Shown piece by piece: positions 8,578-16,019 of a stretch of 49,883 bases of DNA. The DNA is from an uncultured Prolixibacteraceae bacterium (GTDB lineage: Bacteria; Bacteroidota; Bacteroidia; Bacteroidales; Prolixibacteraceae): positions 1 to 49,883 of the forward strand of contig CAJXZG010000033.1 of the NCBI GenBank assembly GCA_913063265.1, given 5' to 3'. Numbering within the stretch: position 1 is the first letter of the stretch; every line of letters begins with the position of its first letter. Made by a program: the position numbers and the translations under genes. The notes below the pieces were generated by a model. It saw only the letters and a program-made list of their open reading frames with translations. It searched no databases and was not told where the DNA came from.

Positions 8578-8941
8578 TTTTAACTTCTAAACTTGAAATG
8601 ATTTAATAATTCTTATTCCAATTCGAAAATATCAATAAAAAAGAATTATATGGCAGAAATTATACAATATAACAAATAATTTTTCTTTTGGTTGAATAGA
8701 AATTTGATGTTCAAACAAGGGAACTTTTTAATAGAAATGAGATATTTCGTTAATGAGAATGTTAAATTTTTCTTACCAGAAAATTGCCGATATAAACAAT
8801 TTAATTAATGTTTTTTTGGTAACATCCTTTACTTTAGCGTGTTGAATAAAATGTTATTTTTTACAGAGATTGTATGATTTAAAAATATTATCGATTTAAA
8901 GCATTTTAAATTATATTTGCCACCACAAATCAGAGGGAATA
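8578..8941 (+). other. Divergent AT-rich intergenic region
   Basis: 364 bases between the divergent AhpD-like and SPOR-protein genes. Apart from the TATATTTG promoter box at 8912 I see no ORF, tRNA or strong hairpin. It is simply very AT-rich regulatory DNA. Confidence 0.6.
8912..8919 (+). promoter_or_regulatory. -7 box of the SPOR-purF transcript
   Basis: TATATTTG, a perfect TAnnTTTG, 22 bases before the ATG at 8942. A purine-rich AGAGGGA follows at 8931-8937. No clear -33 TTG. Confidence 0.5.
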
Positions 8942-9421
8942 ATGATGCGTTATTTATCACTAATTCTAAGCATGTTTACCTGTCAGATAATTTTTGCACA
9001 GGAAGTTCCTTCCGAGGAAAATTTTCAAAATAAAAATCTACCTGGAATAATACAAAGTATTGATGTAGAGCAAGATCCAATATTGGATAAAATGCTTGAA
9101 TGGCATATTGAGAATAACAGAATTAAAAATAAAATTGATGGATTTCGTGTGGAAATCTTTTTTAGTTCTGATCTGGATGCCAGGGAAAAAGCTTTACAGG
9201 TAAAGCAGGAGTTTAAAGAGAACTATCCCGAAAGTCGGGACAGCGTTCACATTAAGTATAGTTCACCGAATTTTAGGGTTAGAGTAGGTGATTTCAGAAC
9301 AAAAAATGAAGCATTGAAACTTCATAGGGAAATCAAAGATACCTACAGGTTAGCATTTATAGTTGCCGATGCAATTGAATTTCCATCAATGAAAAATAAA
9401 AATTATGAGCGACCCAATTAA
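8942..9421 (+). CDS. Exported SPOR-domain protein
   Basis: 159-residue protein with an N-terminal signal peptide (hydrophobic to about residue 18, cleavage near FAQ) and a C-terminal SPOR domain (about 63-150: DGFRVEIFF, then KYSSPNFRVRVGDFRTKNEA). SPOR domains bind denuded septal peptidoglycan, so a periplasmic cell-wall role is expected. The stop lies 17 bases inside the following purF-like gene, suggesting translational coupling of two functionally unrelated genes. No other catalytic domain is present. Confidence 0.88.
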   Translation: MMRYLSLILSMFTCQIIFAQEVPSEENFQNKNLPGIIQSIDVEQDPILDKMLEWHIENNRIKNKIDGFRVEIFFSSDLDAREKALQVKQEFKENYPESRDSVHIKYSSPNFRVRVGDFRTKNEALKLHREIKDTYRLAFIVADAIEFPSMKNKNYERPN

Positions 9422-11303
9422 ACATGAATGTGGCATTGCTTTAATCCGTTTGTTAAAGCCATTATCATATTATCATGAAAAATATGGCACATGGAAATAT
9501 GGCTTAAACAAGTTATATCTGTTGATGGAAAAGCAACATAACCGGGGTCAGGATGGGGCAGGAGCCGTATGTGTTAAAAACAGCCTGGCGCCAGGTAGTG
9601 CCTATATCAGTCGACATCGTTCAGTAAATGAAAATCCAATAAAAGATGTTTTTGATCAAATAAATGTTCCACTGGAGAAAGCAATGTGGGACAGAATTGA
9701 TGTAAATGACGATGATTGGGCTTACGAAAATTTTCCTTTTGCCGGTGAGCTTTATCTGGGGCATCTTCGCTACGGAACCTTTGGTAAAAACAGTATTAAA
9801 TTTGTTCATCCTGTAATGAGGCAAAACAACTGGAAATCCAGAAATCTTGTTTTGGCAGGAAATTTTAATCTTACCAACACCGACGAACTTTTTAAAGTTC
9901 TTATTGATTTGGGTCAGCATCCGATGGCATACACAGATACGGTAACTGCACTGGAGAAAGTTGGTCACTTTCTTGATCAGGAAAATGAATTGCTATTCAG
10001 AAAATACAAAAACGAAGGAATTAGCAATGATATGATCTCTCACAAAATTGAGGAGAATCTTGATATTCAAAATATTTTGGAGCGTGCATCAAAAGATTGG
10101 GATGGGGGATATGCAATTGCAGGTTTAATTGGGCATGGTGATGCATTTGTTATGCGCGATCCATGGGGAATACGTCCTGCTCACTATTATTCGGATGACG
10201 AAATTGTTGTGGTGGCTTCTGAGAGACCCGTTATTCAGACTGTAATGGATGTTGGCGTTCAGGATGTTAACGAGATAAGCCCGGGTGAAGCGCTCATTGT
10301 TAAAAAGGATGGCCGCATTAGCAAAGAAATGATTCGGGTACCGCATAAACGGAGTTCATGTTCGTTTGAAAGAATCTATTTTTCGCGGGGAAGTGACAAA
10401 GACATTTACAAAGAACGTAAAGAATTAGGCAATTTAATTTGTCCGGCGGTTTTAAAAGCAGTGGATTACGACTTTGAAAACACCGTTTTTTCTTTTATAC
10501 CTAATACTGCAGAAACTGCTTTCTATGGAATGGTTGAAGGAGTGAAAAACTATCTGGTAGACTGGAAAATAGAAGAGATTAGAAAGAATAACGGGAAGCT
10601 GACAAATGAAGATATTAAAAGGATTATATCGTTTGAGCCCCGTGTTGAAAAAATAGCAATTAAAGATGTAAAGCTGCGTACTTTTATTGCCGACGATGCC
10701 AGTCGTGATGATTTGGTTGCCCATGTGTATGATGTTACCTATGGTATTATAAAGAACAATGTGGATACACTGGTTATTATCGATGATTCCATAGTGCGTG
10801 GTACAACACTTAAAAAAAGTATCTTGCGAATCCTTGACAGGTTAAATCCTAAAAAAATAATAGTAGTTTCTTCGGCCCCCCAGATCAGGTATCCTGATTG
10901 TTATGGTATTGATATGGCCAGGTTGGATAAATTTATTGCTTTTAATGCTGCGATAGAGTTATTGAAAGATAAAGGTATGCAGAATGTTATAGACGATGTT
11001 TACGAAAAATGTAAACAACAGGAAAACCTGCCTAAAGAAGAAATGGTGAACTATGTCAGAGAGATTTATACAAACTTTACAGCTGAACAGATTTCGGCCA
11101 AAATAGCAGAAATATTAAAACCTGAAGATTGTAATGCCGAAATTGAAATAGTTTATCAGACAATAGAAAATCTTCATAAAGCTTGTCCAAACGATTTGGG
11201 CGACTGGTATTTTACAGGCAATTATCCAACACCGGGAGGAAACAGGGTTGTAAATAGTTCATTTATTAATTTTGTTGAAGGAAAAGACAAACGTGCTTAT
11301 TAA
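9405..11303 (+). CDS. purF: Amidophosphoribosyltransferase, long Bacteroidota type
   Basis: Glutamine phosphoribosylpyrophosphate amidotransferase homologue, the first committed step of purine synthesis, cytoplasmic. The N-terminal Ntn-hydrolase glutaminase domain begins MSDPIKHECGIALI; the nucleophile Cys would be exposed after removal of a short propeptide. It continues with EKQHNRGQDGAG and LGHLRYGT. The phosphoribosyltransferase domain carries the PRPP loop VIIDDSIVRGTTL. At 632 residues it is about 150 longer than E. coli or Bacillus PurF, with extra sequence between the domains and at the C-terminus. That is the form I recall from Bacteroides and relatives, which may also carry a shorter PurF elsewhere. 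Its start overlaps the SPOR gene, and it converges on the Nudix-like gene with 11 bases between. Confidence 0.88.
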   Translation: MSDPIKHECGIALIRLLKPLSYYHEKYGTWKYGLNKLYLLMEKQHNRGQDGAGAVCVKNSLAPGSAYISRHRSVNENPIKDVFDQINVPLEKAMWDRIDVNDDDWAYENFPFAGELYLGHLRYGTFGKNSIKFVHPVMRQNNWKSRNLVLAGNFNLTNTDELFKVLIDLGQHPMAYTDTVTALEKVGHFLDQENELLFRKYKNEGISNDMISHKIEENLDIQNILERASKDWDGGYAIAGLIGHGDAFVMRDPWGIRPAHYYSDDEIVVVASERPVIQTVMDVGVQDVNEISPGEALIVKKDGRISKEMIRVPHKRSSCSFERIYFSRGSDKDIYKERKELGNLICPAVLKAVDYDFENTVFSFIPNTAETAFYGMVEGVKNYLVDWKIEEIRKNNGKLTNEDIKRIISFEPRVEKIAIKDVKLRTFIADDASRDDLVAHVYDVTYGIIKNNVDTLVIIDDSIVRGTTLKKSILRILDRLNPKKIIVVSSAPQIRYPDCYGIDMARLDKFIAFNAAIELLKDKGMQNVIDDVYEKCKQQENLPKEEMVNYVREIYTNFTAEQISAKIAEILKPEDCNAEIEIVYQTIENLHKACPNDLGDWYFTGNYPTPGGNRVVNSSFINFVEGKDKRAY

Positions 11304-11314
11304 GAATAAAGGTT

Positions 11315-12007
11315 TTATAAATCGAAATTAAATCCTTTTTCAATTAATTCTTCATATTTCTGTCGGTTAAAACGATAGTAATAAGCACCTTTTTTAGAAG
11401 TTTCTTTTTCTTTTTCGTTTAACTTTTCAAGCAATCCCATTGCCAGTAATTTGCGCCTGAAATTTCTTTTATCAAAGGGTACCTGGTAGATTGATTCGTA
11501 TAAGCGTTGTAACTGTGGGATTGTAAATTTTTTAGGTAATAATTCAAATCCAATTGGCTGAGTTCTTGCCCTGATTCTCAGTTTTCTCAATGCCTTTTCA
11601 ACCATTTCCTGATGGTCAAAAATTAATTCAGGAAGTTCGTTAACCGAAACCCAGTGCGCTCCATGTTGTTTTACCAATTCGCTGTCGTGATCGTTGATTT
11701 TAAGCAGTGAAAAGTATGCTACGGAAACTATTCGTCCTCCTGCATCACGTTCAACATTTCCAAAAGCATAGAGCTGCTCCATATATACCTTATCCAGACC
11801 TGTAAGTTGAGAAACAATTCTTTGAGCTGCACCATCAAGACTTTCATTTGGTGAAACAAATCCTCCCATCAGCGACCAATTTCCCTTTTCCGGTTCAAAA
11901 TTTCGTTTGAGTAACAGCAATTTCAAATCGTGCTCATATTCATTGAAGCCAAAAATTATTGAATCAACTGCAACCAGAAGTTTAGGGTGACTACTGTAAA
12001 ATTCCAT
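11315..12007 (-). CDS. Nudix-like transcriptional regulator (NrtR family type)
   Basis: 230-residue protein with an N-terminal Nudix fold and a C-terminal winged-helix segment (about 150-230, from PKKFTIPQLQRLYESIY to RRKLLAMGLL). This is the architecture of NrtR-type regulators that sense nucleotide or ADP-ribose-like ligands. The Nudix box begins well (GGFVSPNESLDGAAQRI), but the catalytic REUxEE glutamates are replaced (RIVSQL), so hydrolysis is unlikely and ligand sensing more probable. It sits 8 bases after the N-acyltransferase gene, at the end of the lipid operon. The regulated genes are not known; the lipid operon itself is an obvious candidate. Confidence 0.85.
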   Translation of the reverse strand: MEFYSSHPKLLVAVDSIIFGFNEYEHDLKLLLLKRNFEPEKGNWSLMGGFVSPNESLDGAAQRIVSQLTGLDKVYMEQLYAFGNVERDAGGRIVSVAYFSLLKINDHDSELVKQHGAHWVSVNELPELIFDHQEMVEKALRKLRIRARTQPIGFELLPKKFTIPQLQRLYESIYQVPFDKRNFRRKLLAMGLLEKLNEKEKETSKKGAYYYRFNRQKYEELIEKGFNFDL

Positions 12008-12015
12008 ATAGAGCT

Positions 12016-12975
12016 TTATTTAGGTTCAGGCCATTGCCCATTTTCTTTGTCCTTAATATAAGTTTCTATATGGCGGTCAACTTTAAAACTGTAAATATCC
12101 TCAATGGTCACAATAATTCCTGTTTCCAATACTTCTCCAAACTTTTCATTCATGGCTGTTCCAAAAGTTTTCATCGAAGGAGAAAGGTTCATATATGCAT
12201 TAATTAAAGGAGGTACATTCTCACCAAACTGGCGTACACTCTGAAAAAGAATTTTGTAATCTTCCTTGTAATCTTTTCCATTAAATAACTTTTCCATGGA
12301 AGCCACATCATAATCAAATTCTACAGGTTTTTTAGGGTACGCCAAATTTTCCTTGTCTCTAAAATATTTTTTAAAGAAATACTGAATCAGGTTCCTGGCT
12401 TCATTGTGAAAATGGGTATACATCGTAATTTTACCAAAGAAATATTTAATTTCCGGATGGTCTACTGTCAAGGCACCAAGTCCGTCCCATAAATTATCCA
12501 GTGCAAACAATGCCTTTGCACCTGCTTTGCTTGATTGGTATGCAGGTTGTACAAACGACCTTCCCAACTCTAATGAGTATGGTAAATATTCCTGTAAAAA
12601 TTTTTCAGAAAAATCGAAAAGTCGTGAGGTAGCTAACAGTATATGTCCATTTTTGTCTTTTGGTGCTTCGGCACAAAGAATATATCTGTAACCACCCAGT
12701 ATTTCTTTAGCATCAGGATCCCAAACAATTAATTGTTTGTAAGGTACATCTGCAGTGTCGTAAACATCAATATCCGTTTCTTTTCCTGTTCCTCCTCCTG
12801 CTTCACGAAAGGTAATTTCACGTAAGCGGCCGATTTCGTGCATCACTGAAGGTGAGTCATGATGCGTAACAACATAAATCTCATTGCCACCTTTATTTGT
12901 TGTTCTTAATAATTTATCTGGAGTAAGTTCGGCGTAAATCTTTTCTCTAGGCAGAGCCTCAACAATATTTTTCAT
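12016..12975 (-). CDS. glsB: GNAT-fold N-acyltransferase, GlsB/OlsB-like (amino-acid lipid synthesis)
   Basis: 319-residue acyltransferase of the OlsB/'hemolysin-related' GNAT group, which N-acylates an amino acid (glycine in Bacteroides GlsB, ornithine in OlsB) with a 3-hydroxy fatty acid. Supporting segments are VMHEIGRLREITFREAGGGT near the N-terminus, EILGGYRYIL, and YSLELGRSFVQPAYQ, a signature of the group. The gene upstream on the same strand is an O-acyltransferase of the GlsA type, and the two genes are adjacent as in Bacteroides. The product lipid (glycine lipid, flavolipin or ornithine lipid) cannot be read from sequence. It is followed after 8 bases by the Nudix-like regulator. 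Confidence 0.75.
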   Translation of the reverse strand: MKNIVEALPREKIYAELTPDKLLRTTNKGGNEIYVVTHHDSPSVMHEIGRLREITFREAGGGTGKETDIDVYDTADVPYKQLIVWDPDAKEILGGYRYILCAEAPKDKNGHILLATSRLFDFSEKFLQEYLPYSLELGRSFVQPAYQSSKAGAKALFALDNLWDGLGALTVDHPEIKYFFGKITMYTHFHNEARNLIQYFFKKYFRDKENLAYPKKPVEFDYDVASMEKLFNGKDYKEDYKILFQSVRQFGENVPPLINAYMNLSPSMKTFGTAMNEKFGEVLETGIIVTIEDIYSFKVDRHIETYIKDKENGQWPEPK

Positions 12976-13051
12976 TTACGATCTCGTTATTTATAAGAAA
13001 ATAGACTGCAAAATTATAAAAAAATCCTGTTTGTTGGGTTAAAGGGATATT

Positions 13052-13900
13052 TTAATTATTCTCCACAGATTGACCGGGTATTTTATATACCTTCTCTTTA
13101 ACCCATTGAGCCCATTCCTGCTGGGTTTTGGATTTGTCAAAGGTTTTATAAGAAATTGGCTTGCCAAAATAAACCGGTACTACGGAGTTGGTATGTTTCA
13201 TTAACTCATCAGGCAAATAGAACATTTCGAGGTTCCATTTTAGTCTAAATAACTTTCTGAAATTGGCAACACGATAAAACCTGTTGGAATTTCTACTGTC
13301 TACGAAAACAGGGATTATATCCCGTTTGTGTTTTACAGCTTTAGATATGAAATGTTTTTTCCATTCCAAATCTTCAATTTTTCCTTTTATTTTTCGTGAT
13401 GCCAGTCCCGAAGGAAAAATTAAAATCTGTTCGTCGGAATCGTAAGTTTTATTAAGTAATATTGCTGCATCCCGGCTATTACTGCCATGTTTGTTAATGG
13501 GTATAAACATAGGGCGAAGACTGGGAATACTTAGTAGAATATCATTGGTTAAAAATTTTAGTTTTCCAAGCCTTTTATTTACACATTGCATTAATAAAAA
13601 CGCATCAAAACCTCCCATAGGATGATTGCTTGCAAAAATAAATCTACCAGATTCCGGAATGTTTTTATAACCATGGATTTCACCTTTAATATTAAATTCA
13701 TCAATCGCTTGGTCGATAAAAGGAATTCCTTCCATATGACCATTTCTGTCAATAAAGTCATTAAAATAATCCAGGTGAAGCATATTGCTTATATAATTGT
13801 AAACAAAACCGGGCATAAGTTTAGCCAGAAATGGATTTTTATTCCTGAATATTTCCCTGATGTTAATAGGCTTAAATATCTTCTTATTTACTTCTTCCAC
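13052..13900 (-). CDS. glsA: PlsC-family O-acyltransferase, GlsA-like (amino-acid lipid synthesis)
   Basis: 282-residue acyltransferase. The catalytic block is FASNHPMGGFDAF, with H93 and D99 spaced HX5D, characteristic of the Bacteroidota PlsC relatives that O-acylate an N-acyl amino acid. The second motif region is LIFPSGLASRK in place of the usual FPEG. There is no long membrane helix, so it is probably membrane-associated. The start is GTG; there is no ATG before residue 29, and conserved sequence begins earlier. It is first in the leftward operon with the GlsB-like gene (76 bases) and the Nudix-like regulator. The gene symbol rests on homology and neighbourhood. Confidence 0.72.
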   Translation of the reverse strand: MEEVNKKIFKPINIREIFRNKNPFLAKLMPGFVYNYISNMLHLDYFNDFIDRNGHMEGIPFIDQAIDEFNIKGEIHGYKNIPESGRFIFASNHPMGGFDAFLLMQCVNKRLGKLKFLTNDILLSIPSLRPMFIPINKHGSNSRDAAILLNKTYDSDEQILIFPSGLASRKIKGKIEDLEWKKHFISKAVKHKRDIIPVFVDSRNSNRFYRVANFRKLFRLKWNLEMFYLPDELMKHTNSVVPVYFGKPISYKTFDKSKTQQEWAQWVKEKVYKIPGQSVENN

Positions 13901-14212
13901 GATTCTGAAAATTTACAGCAATTAAGCAAAAAATAGTCATAATTCAAATACTGAATTAAGCACATTATAGTTTCCTTCTTATTGTCCGTTTTGAACAATT
14001 TGGGATGATTTTTAAAAGTATGGTGTTAATTGTCATTGTATGTGCCAGATTTTATCGGTTGAGTTATTAACCAGTTGTTGATGATTTTATGTTTATGTTC
14101 AATTACCTGATATTTAGTATGATATAGTTGCAATATTTTGTTTTGATTTTAGTTTTAAACATTGTGTTAACAAGTTTTCAACAATTTATTGATTTAATAA
14201 ATTCATAGCGAG

Positions 14213-14248
14213 TGGAATAGAATGGAATGAAGTGTCATATTTTGGAAT
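14213..14248 (+). promoter_or_regulatory. Putative MraZ operator: four boxes with 10-bp period
   Basis: TGGAAT at 14213, 14223 and 14243, with a degenerate TGTCAT at 14233, all at exact 10-bp spacing. The row ends 9 bases before the -7-like box and covers the expected -33 region. In E. coli, MraZ binds TGGGN repeats separated by 5 bases, also a 10-bp period, before its own gene. The match in position and period is strong; binding is inferred. Confidence 0.65.
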
Positions 14249-14256
14249 AAAATTTC

Positions 14257-14264
14257 TATTTTTA
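14257..14264 (+). promoter_or_regulatory. -7 box of the mraZ/dcw operon
   Basis: TATTTTTA, seven of eight positions of TAnnTTTG, 27 bases before the mraZ ATG and directly after the TGGAAT boxes. Confidence 0.45.
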
Positions 14265-14291
14265 CGTTATTAAAAGCGGAAATTAAATTTC

Positions 14292-14744
14292 ATGATAGAA
14301 TTTGCAGGGACATATAACGCAACAATCGACGACAAGGGCCGCGTTGTTCTTCCGTCTACTTTTAAAAAGGAGATGGGAGAGCTTGCATCGGAATCTTTGA
14401 TTGTTGAAAAAAACCTGCATAAAGATTGTCTTGATATACATCCGGAGAAATTCTGGAGAAAAAGGGTCGAAGATTTTAAAAGTGCCCTGGACCCCTTTGA
14501 TGAAGATGATGATGCCTTGCTTCAGTTTTTCTATCAGAATTTTGTGAAAGTTACCATGGCTCCAAATGGAAGAGTTAATATTCCTGATTCATACCTGCAA
14601 TATGCAAAACTTGAAAAAGGTGCCGAGTTTATTGGAATGGGTGAATCAATCCGTTTGTTGTCGTCAGTAAAACCTGAGAAGCCTGAAATGAGCAGGTCCG
14701 AATTCTTACTGAAATTAAAACAAAAACGTCAGAACAAAGCATAG
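14292..14744 (+). CDS. mraZ: Transcriptional regulator MraZ
   Basis: 150-residue DNA-binding protein with two SpoVT-AbrB half domains: DDKGRVVLPSTFKKEM (about 14-29) and PNGRVNIPDSYL (about 91-102). MraZ forms ring oligomers that bind repeat boxes before the dcw operon and repress it. The candidate boxes lie immediately upstream (14213-14248). It is first in the operon, with 5 bases to rsmH. Length is normal for the family. Confidence 0.97.
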   Translation: MIEFAGTYNATIDDKGRVVLPSTFKKEMGELASESLIVEKNLHKDCLDIHPEKFWRKRVEDFKSALDPFDEDDDALLQFFYQNFVKVTMAPNGRVNIPDSYLQYAKLEKGAEFIGMGESIRLLSSVKPEKPEMSRSEFLLKLKQKRQNKA

Positions 14745-14749
14745 TTTTT

Positions 14750-15652
14750 ATGTCGGAAACATATCACATACCTGTACTGGCAAATGAAAGTATTGCGGGA
14801 ATGAATCTGTATCCTGATGCAGATGTGGTGGATGCAACGTATGGTGGAGGAGGCCATTCCAGGTTAATAATTAATAAACTTGAAGGTGGACGACTATTCG
14901 CTTTTGATCAGGATTTGGACGCCGCTGTAAATGTTATAGACGACAAAAGACTATGTTTTATACGTCACAATTTCAGATATATAAAGAATTTTCTGGATTA
15001 CTACGGTGTGCAAAAAGTCGATGCCATTTTTGCTGACTTAGGTGTTTCCTCTCACGATTTTGATGTGCCGGAACGTGGATTTTCCTTCAGGTTTGACGGA
15101 AAGTTGGATATGCGGATGAACCGGAATGCAAAGGTAGATGCTGCAAAAATCATAAATGAATACAACGAAGAAGAATTAACTACCATTTTTAGAATGTATG
15201 GGGAGATTAAAAATGCCAGGCATCTTGCTTCTGTTGTTTGTAAAAAACGAAACGAAAAACCGATAAAATCTACATTCGGTCTAAAAGAAGCAATTGCCGA
15301 ATGCACACCTGGAAAAATAGAGCATAAATATCTGGCACAAGTGTTTCAGGCATTACGAATCGAAGTGAACGAAGAAATGGAAGCACTGAAAGAATTTTTG
15401 AATTCCTCATTGCAGTTATTAAGACCCGGAGGACGTTTGGTGATTATCACCTACCATAGTTTGGAGGACAGATTGTGTAAAAACTTTATGAAAGCCGGAA
15501 ATTTTGAAGGCAAAGTTGAAAAAGATTTTTACGGAAACATAAGTTCTCCGTTCAGGCTGATTAATCGAAAAGTGATAGTTCCCGGCGAGGAAGAAATAAA
15601 AAAAAATAACAGAGCACGAAGTGCAAAACTTAGAATAGCGGAAAAGATTTGA
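14750..15652 (+). CDS. rsmH: 16S rRNA (cytosine-N4)-methyltransferase RsmH (MraW)
   Basis: 300-residue SAM-dependent enzyme that methylates N4 of C1402 in 16S rRNA. The SAM-binding motif is VDATYGGGGHS (about 24-34). DLGVSSHDFDVPERGFSF is a family signature, and VIITYHSLEDRL lies near the C-terminus. It follows mraZ by 5 bases and precedes the ftsL-like gene by one, the standard dcw order. Complete and normal in length. Confidence 0.98.
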   Translation: MSETYHIPVLANESIAGMNLYPDADVVDATYGGGGHSRLIINKLEGGRLFAFDQDLDAAVNVIDDKRLCFIRHNFRYIKNFLDYYGVQKVDAIFADLGVSSHDFDVPERGFSFRFDGKLDMRMNRNAKVDAAKIINEYNEEELTTIFRMYGEIKNARHLASVVCKKRNEKPIKSTFGLKEAIAECTPGKIEHKYLAQVFQALRIEVNEEMEALKEFLNSSLQLLRPGGRLVIITYHSLEDRLCKNFMKAGNFEGKVEKDFYGNISSPFRLINRKVIVPGEEEIKKNNRARSAKLRIAEKI

Positions 15653-15653
15653 T

Positions 15654-16019
15654 ATGGCAGGAAGATCAAAAAATAGTAAAAAACCTGGGGTGAAATCATT
15701 TATCGGAGGAACGATTTTAACCGATGAACGGGTTACAAAGCAGATTCCATTTTTGATTTTTCTGGCGTTTATGGCAATTCTTTTAATCACCAATCGTAAC
15801 TGGTCTGAAAGAACAATCAGAAAAATAGAGGTGATTCAGGGGACGCTGGACGAATTGCGTTCCGAGTCTATAACCCTGTCGGCAAAATTAATGAATTCAA
15901 GCCGCCCCTCTGAAATAGCAAAAAAAGTGGAGAATGCAAATATAGATTTGGTAGAGCCAACCCGGCCACCTCAAAAATTAGTTGTCAAAAAGAATAAATT
16001 GTGGAGATTCGGAGAGTAA
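15654..16019 (+). CDS. ftsL: FtsL-like bitopic division protein
   Basis: 121-residue single-pass membrane protein: basic cytoplasmic N-terminus (about 1-38), one hydrophobic helix (IPFLIFLAFMAILLI, about 39-53) and a periplasmic segment with heptad-like character (about 60-110) for the FtsQ/B/L-type coiled coil. Sequence similarity to FtsL is weak, as usual in Bacteroidota, so the call rests on topology and its place between rsmH and the division transpeptidase. Its last 19 bases overlap the ftsI start. Confidence 0.8.
   Translation: MAGRSKNSKKPGVKSFIGGTILTDERVTKQIPFLIFLAFMAILLITNRNWSERTIRKIEVIQGTLDELRSESITLSAKLMNSSRPSEIAKKVENANIDLVEPTRPPQKLVVKKNKLWRFGE

Larger units (their letters stand above)
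13901..14291 (+). other. Divergent intergenic region upstream of the dcw operon
   Basis: 391 bases between the lipid operon and mraZ. The right end holds the TGGAAT repeat row and a -7-like box. The rest is AT-rich without an ORF or RNA gene that I can recognise. Confidence 0.6.

Noticed and set aside
14101..14200. AT-rich stretch with TTAACAAG-like words before mraZ as a replication origin
   Set aside because: No cluster of proper DnaA boxes (TTATCCACA type) and no dnaA or dnaN nearby.
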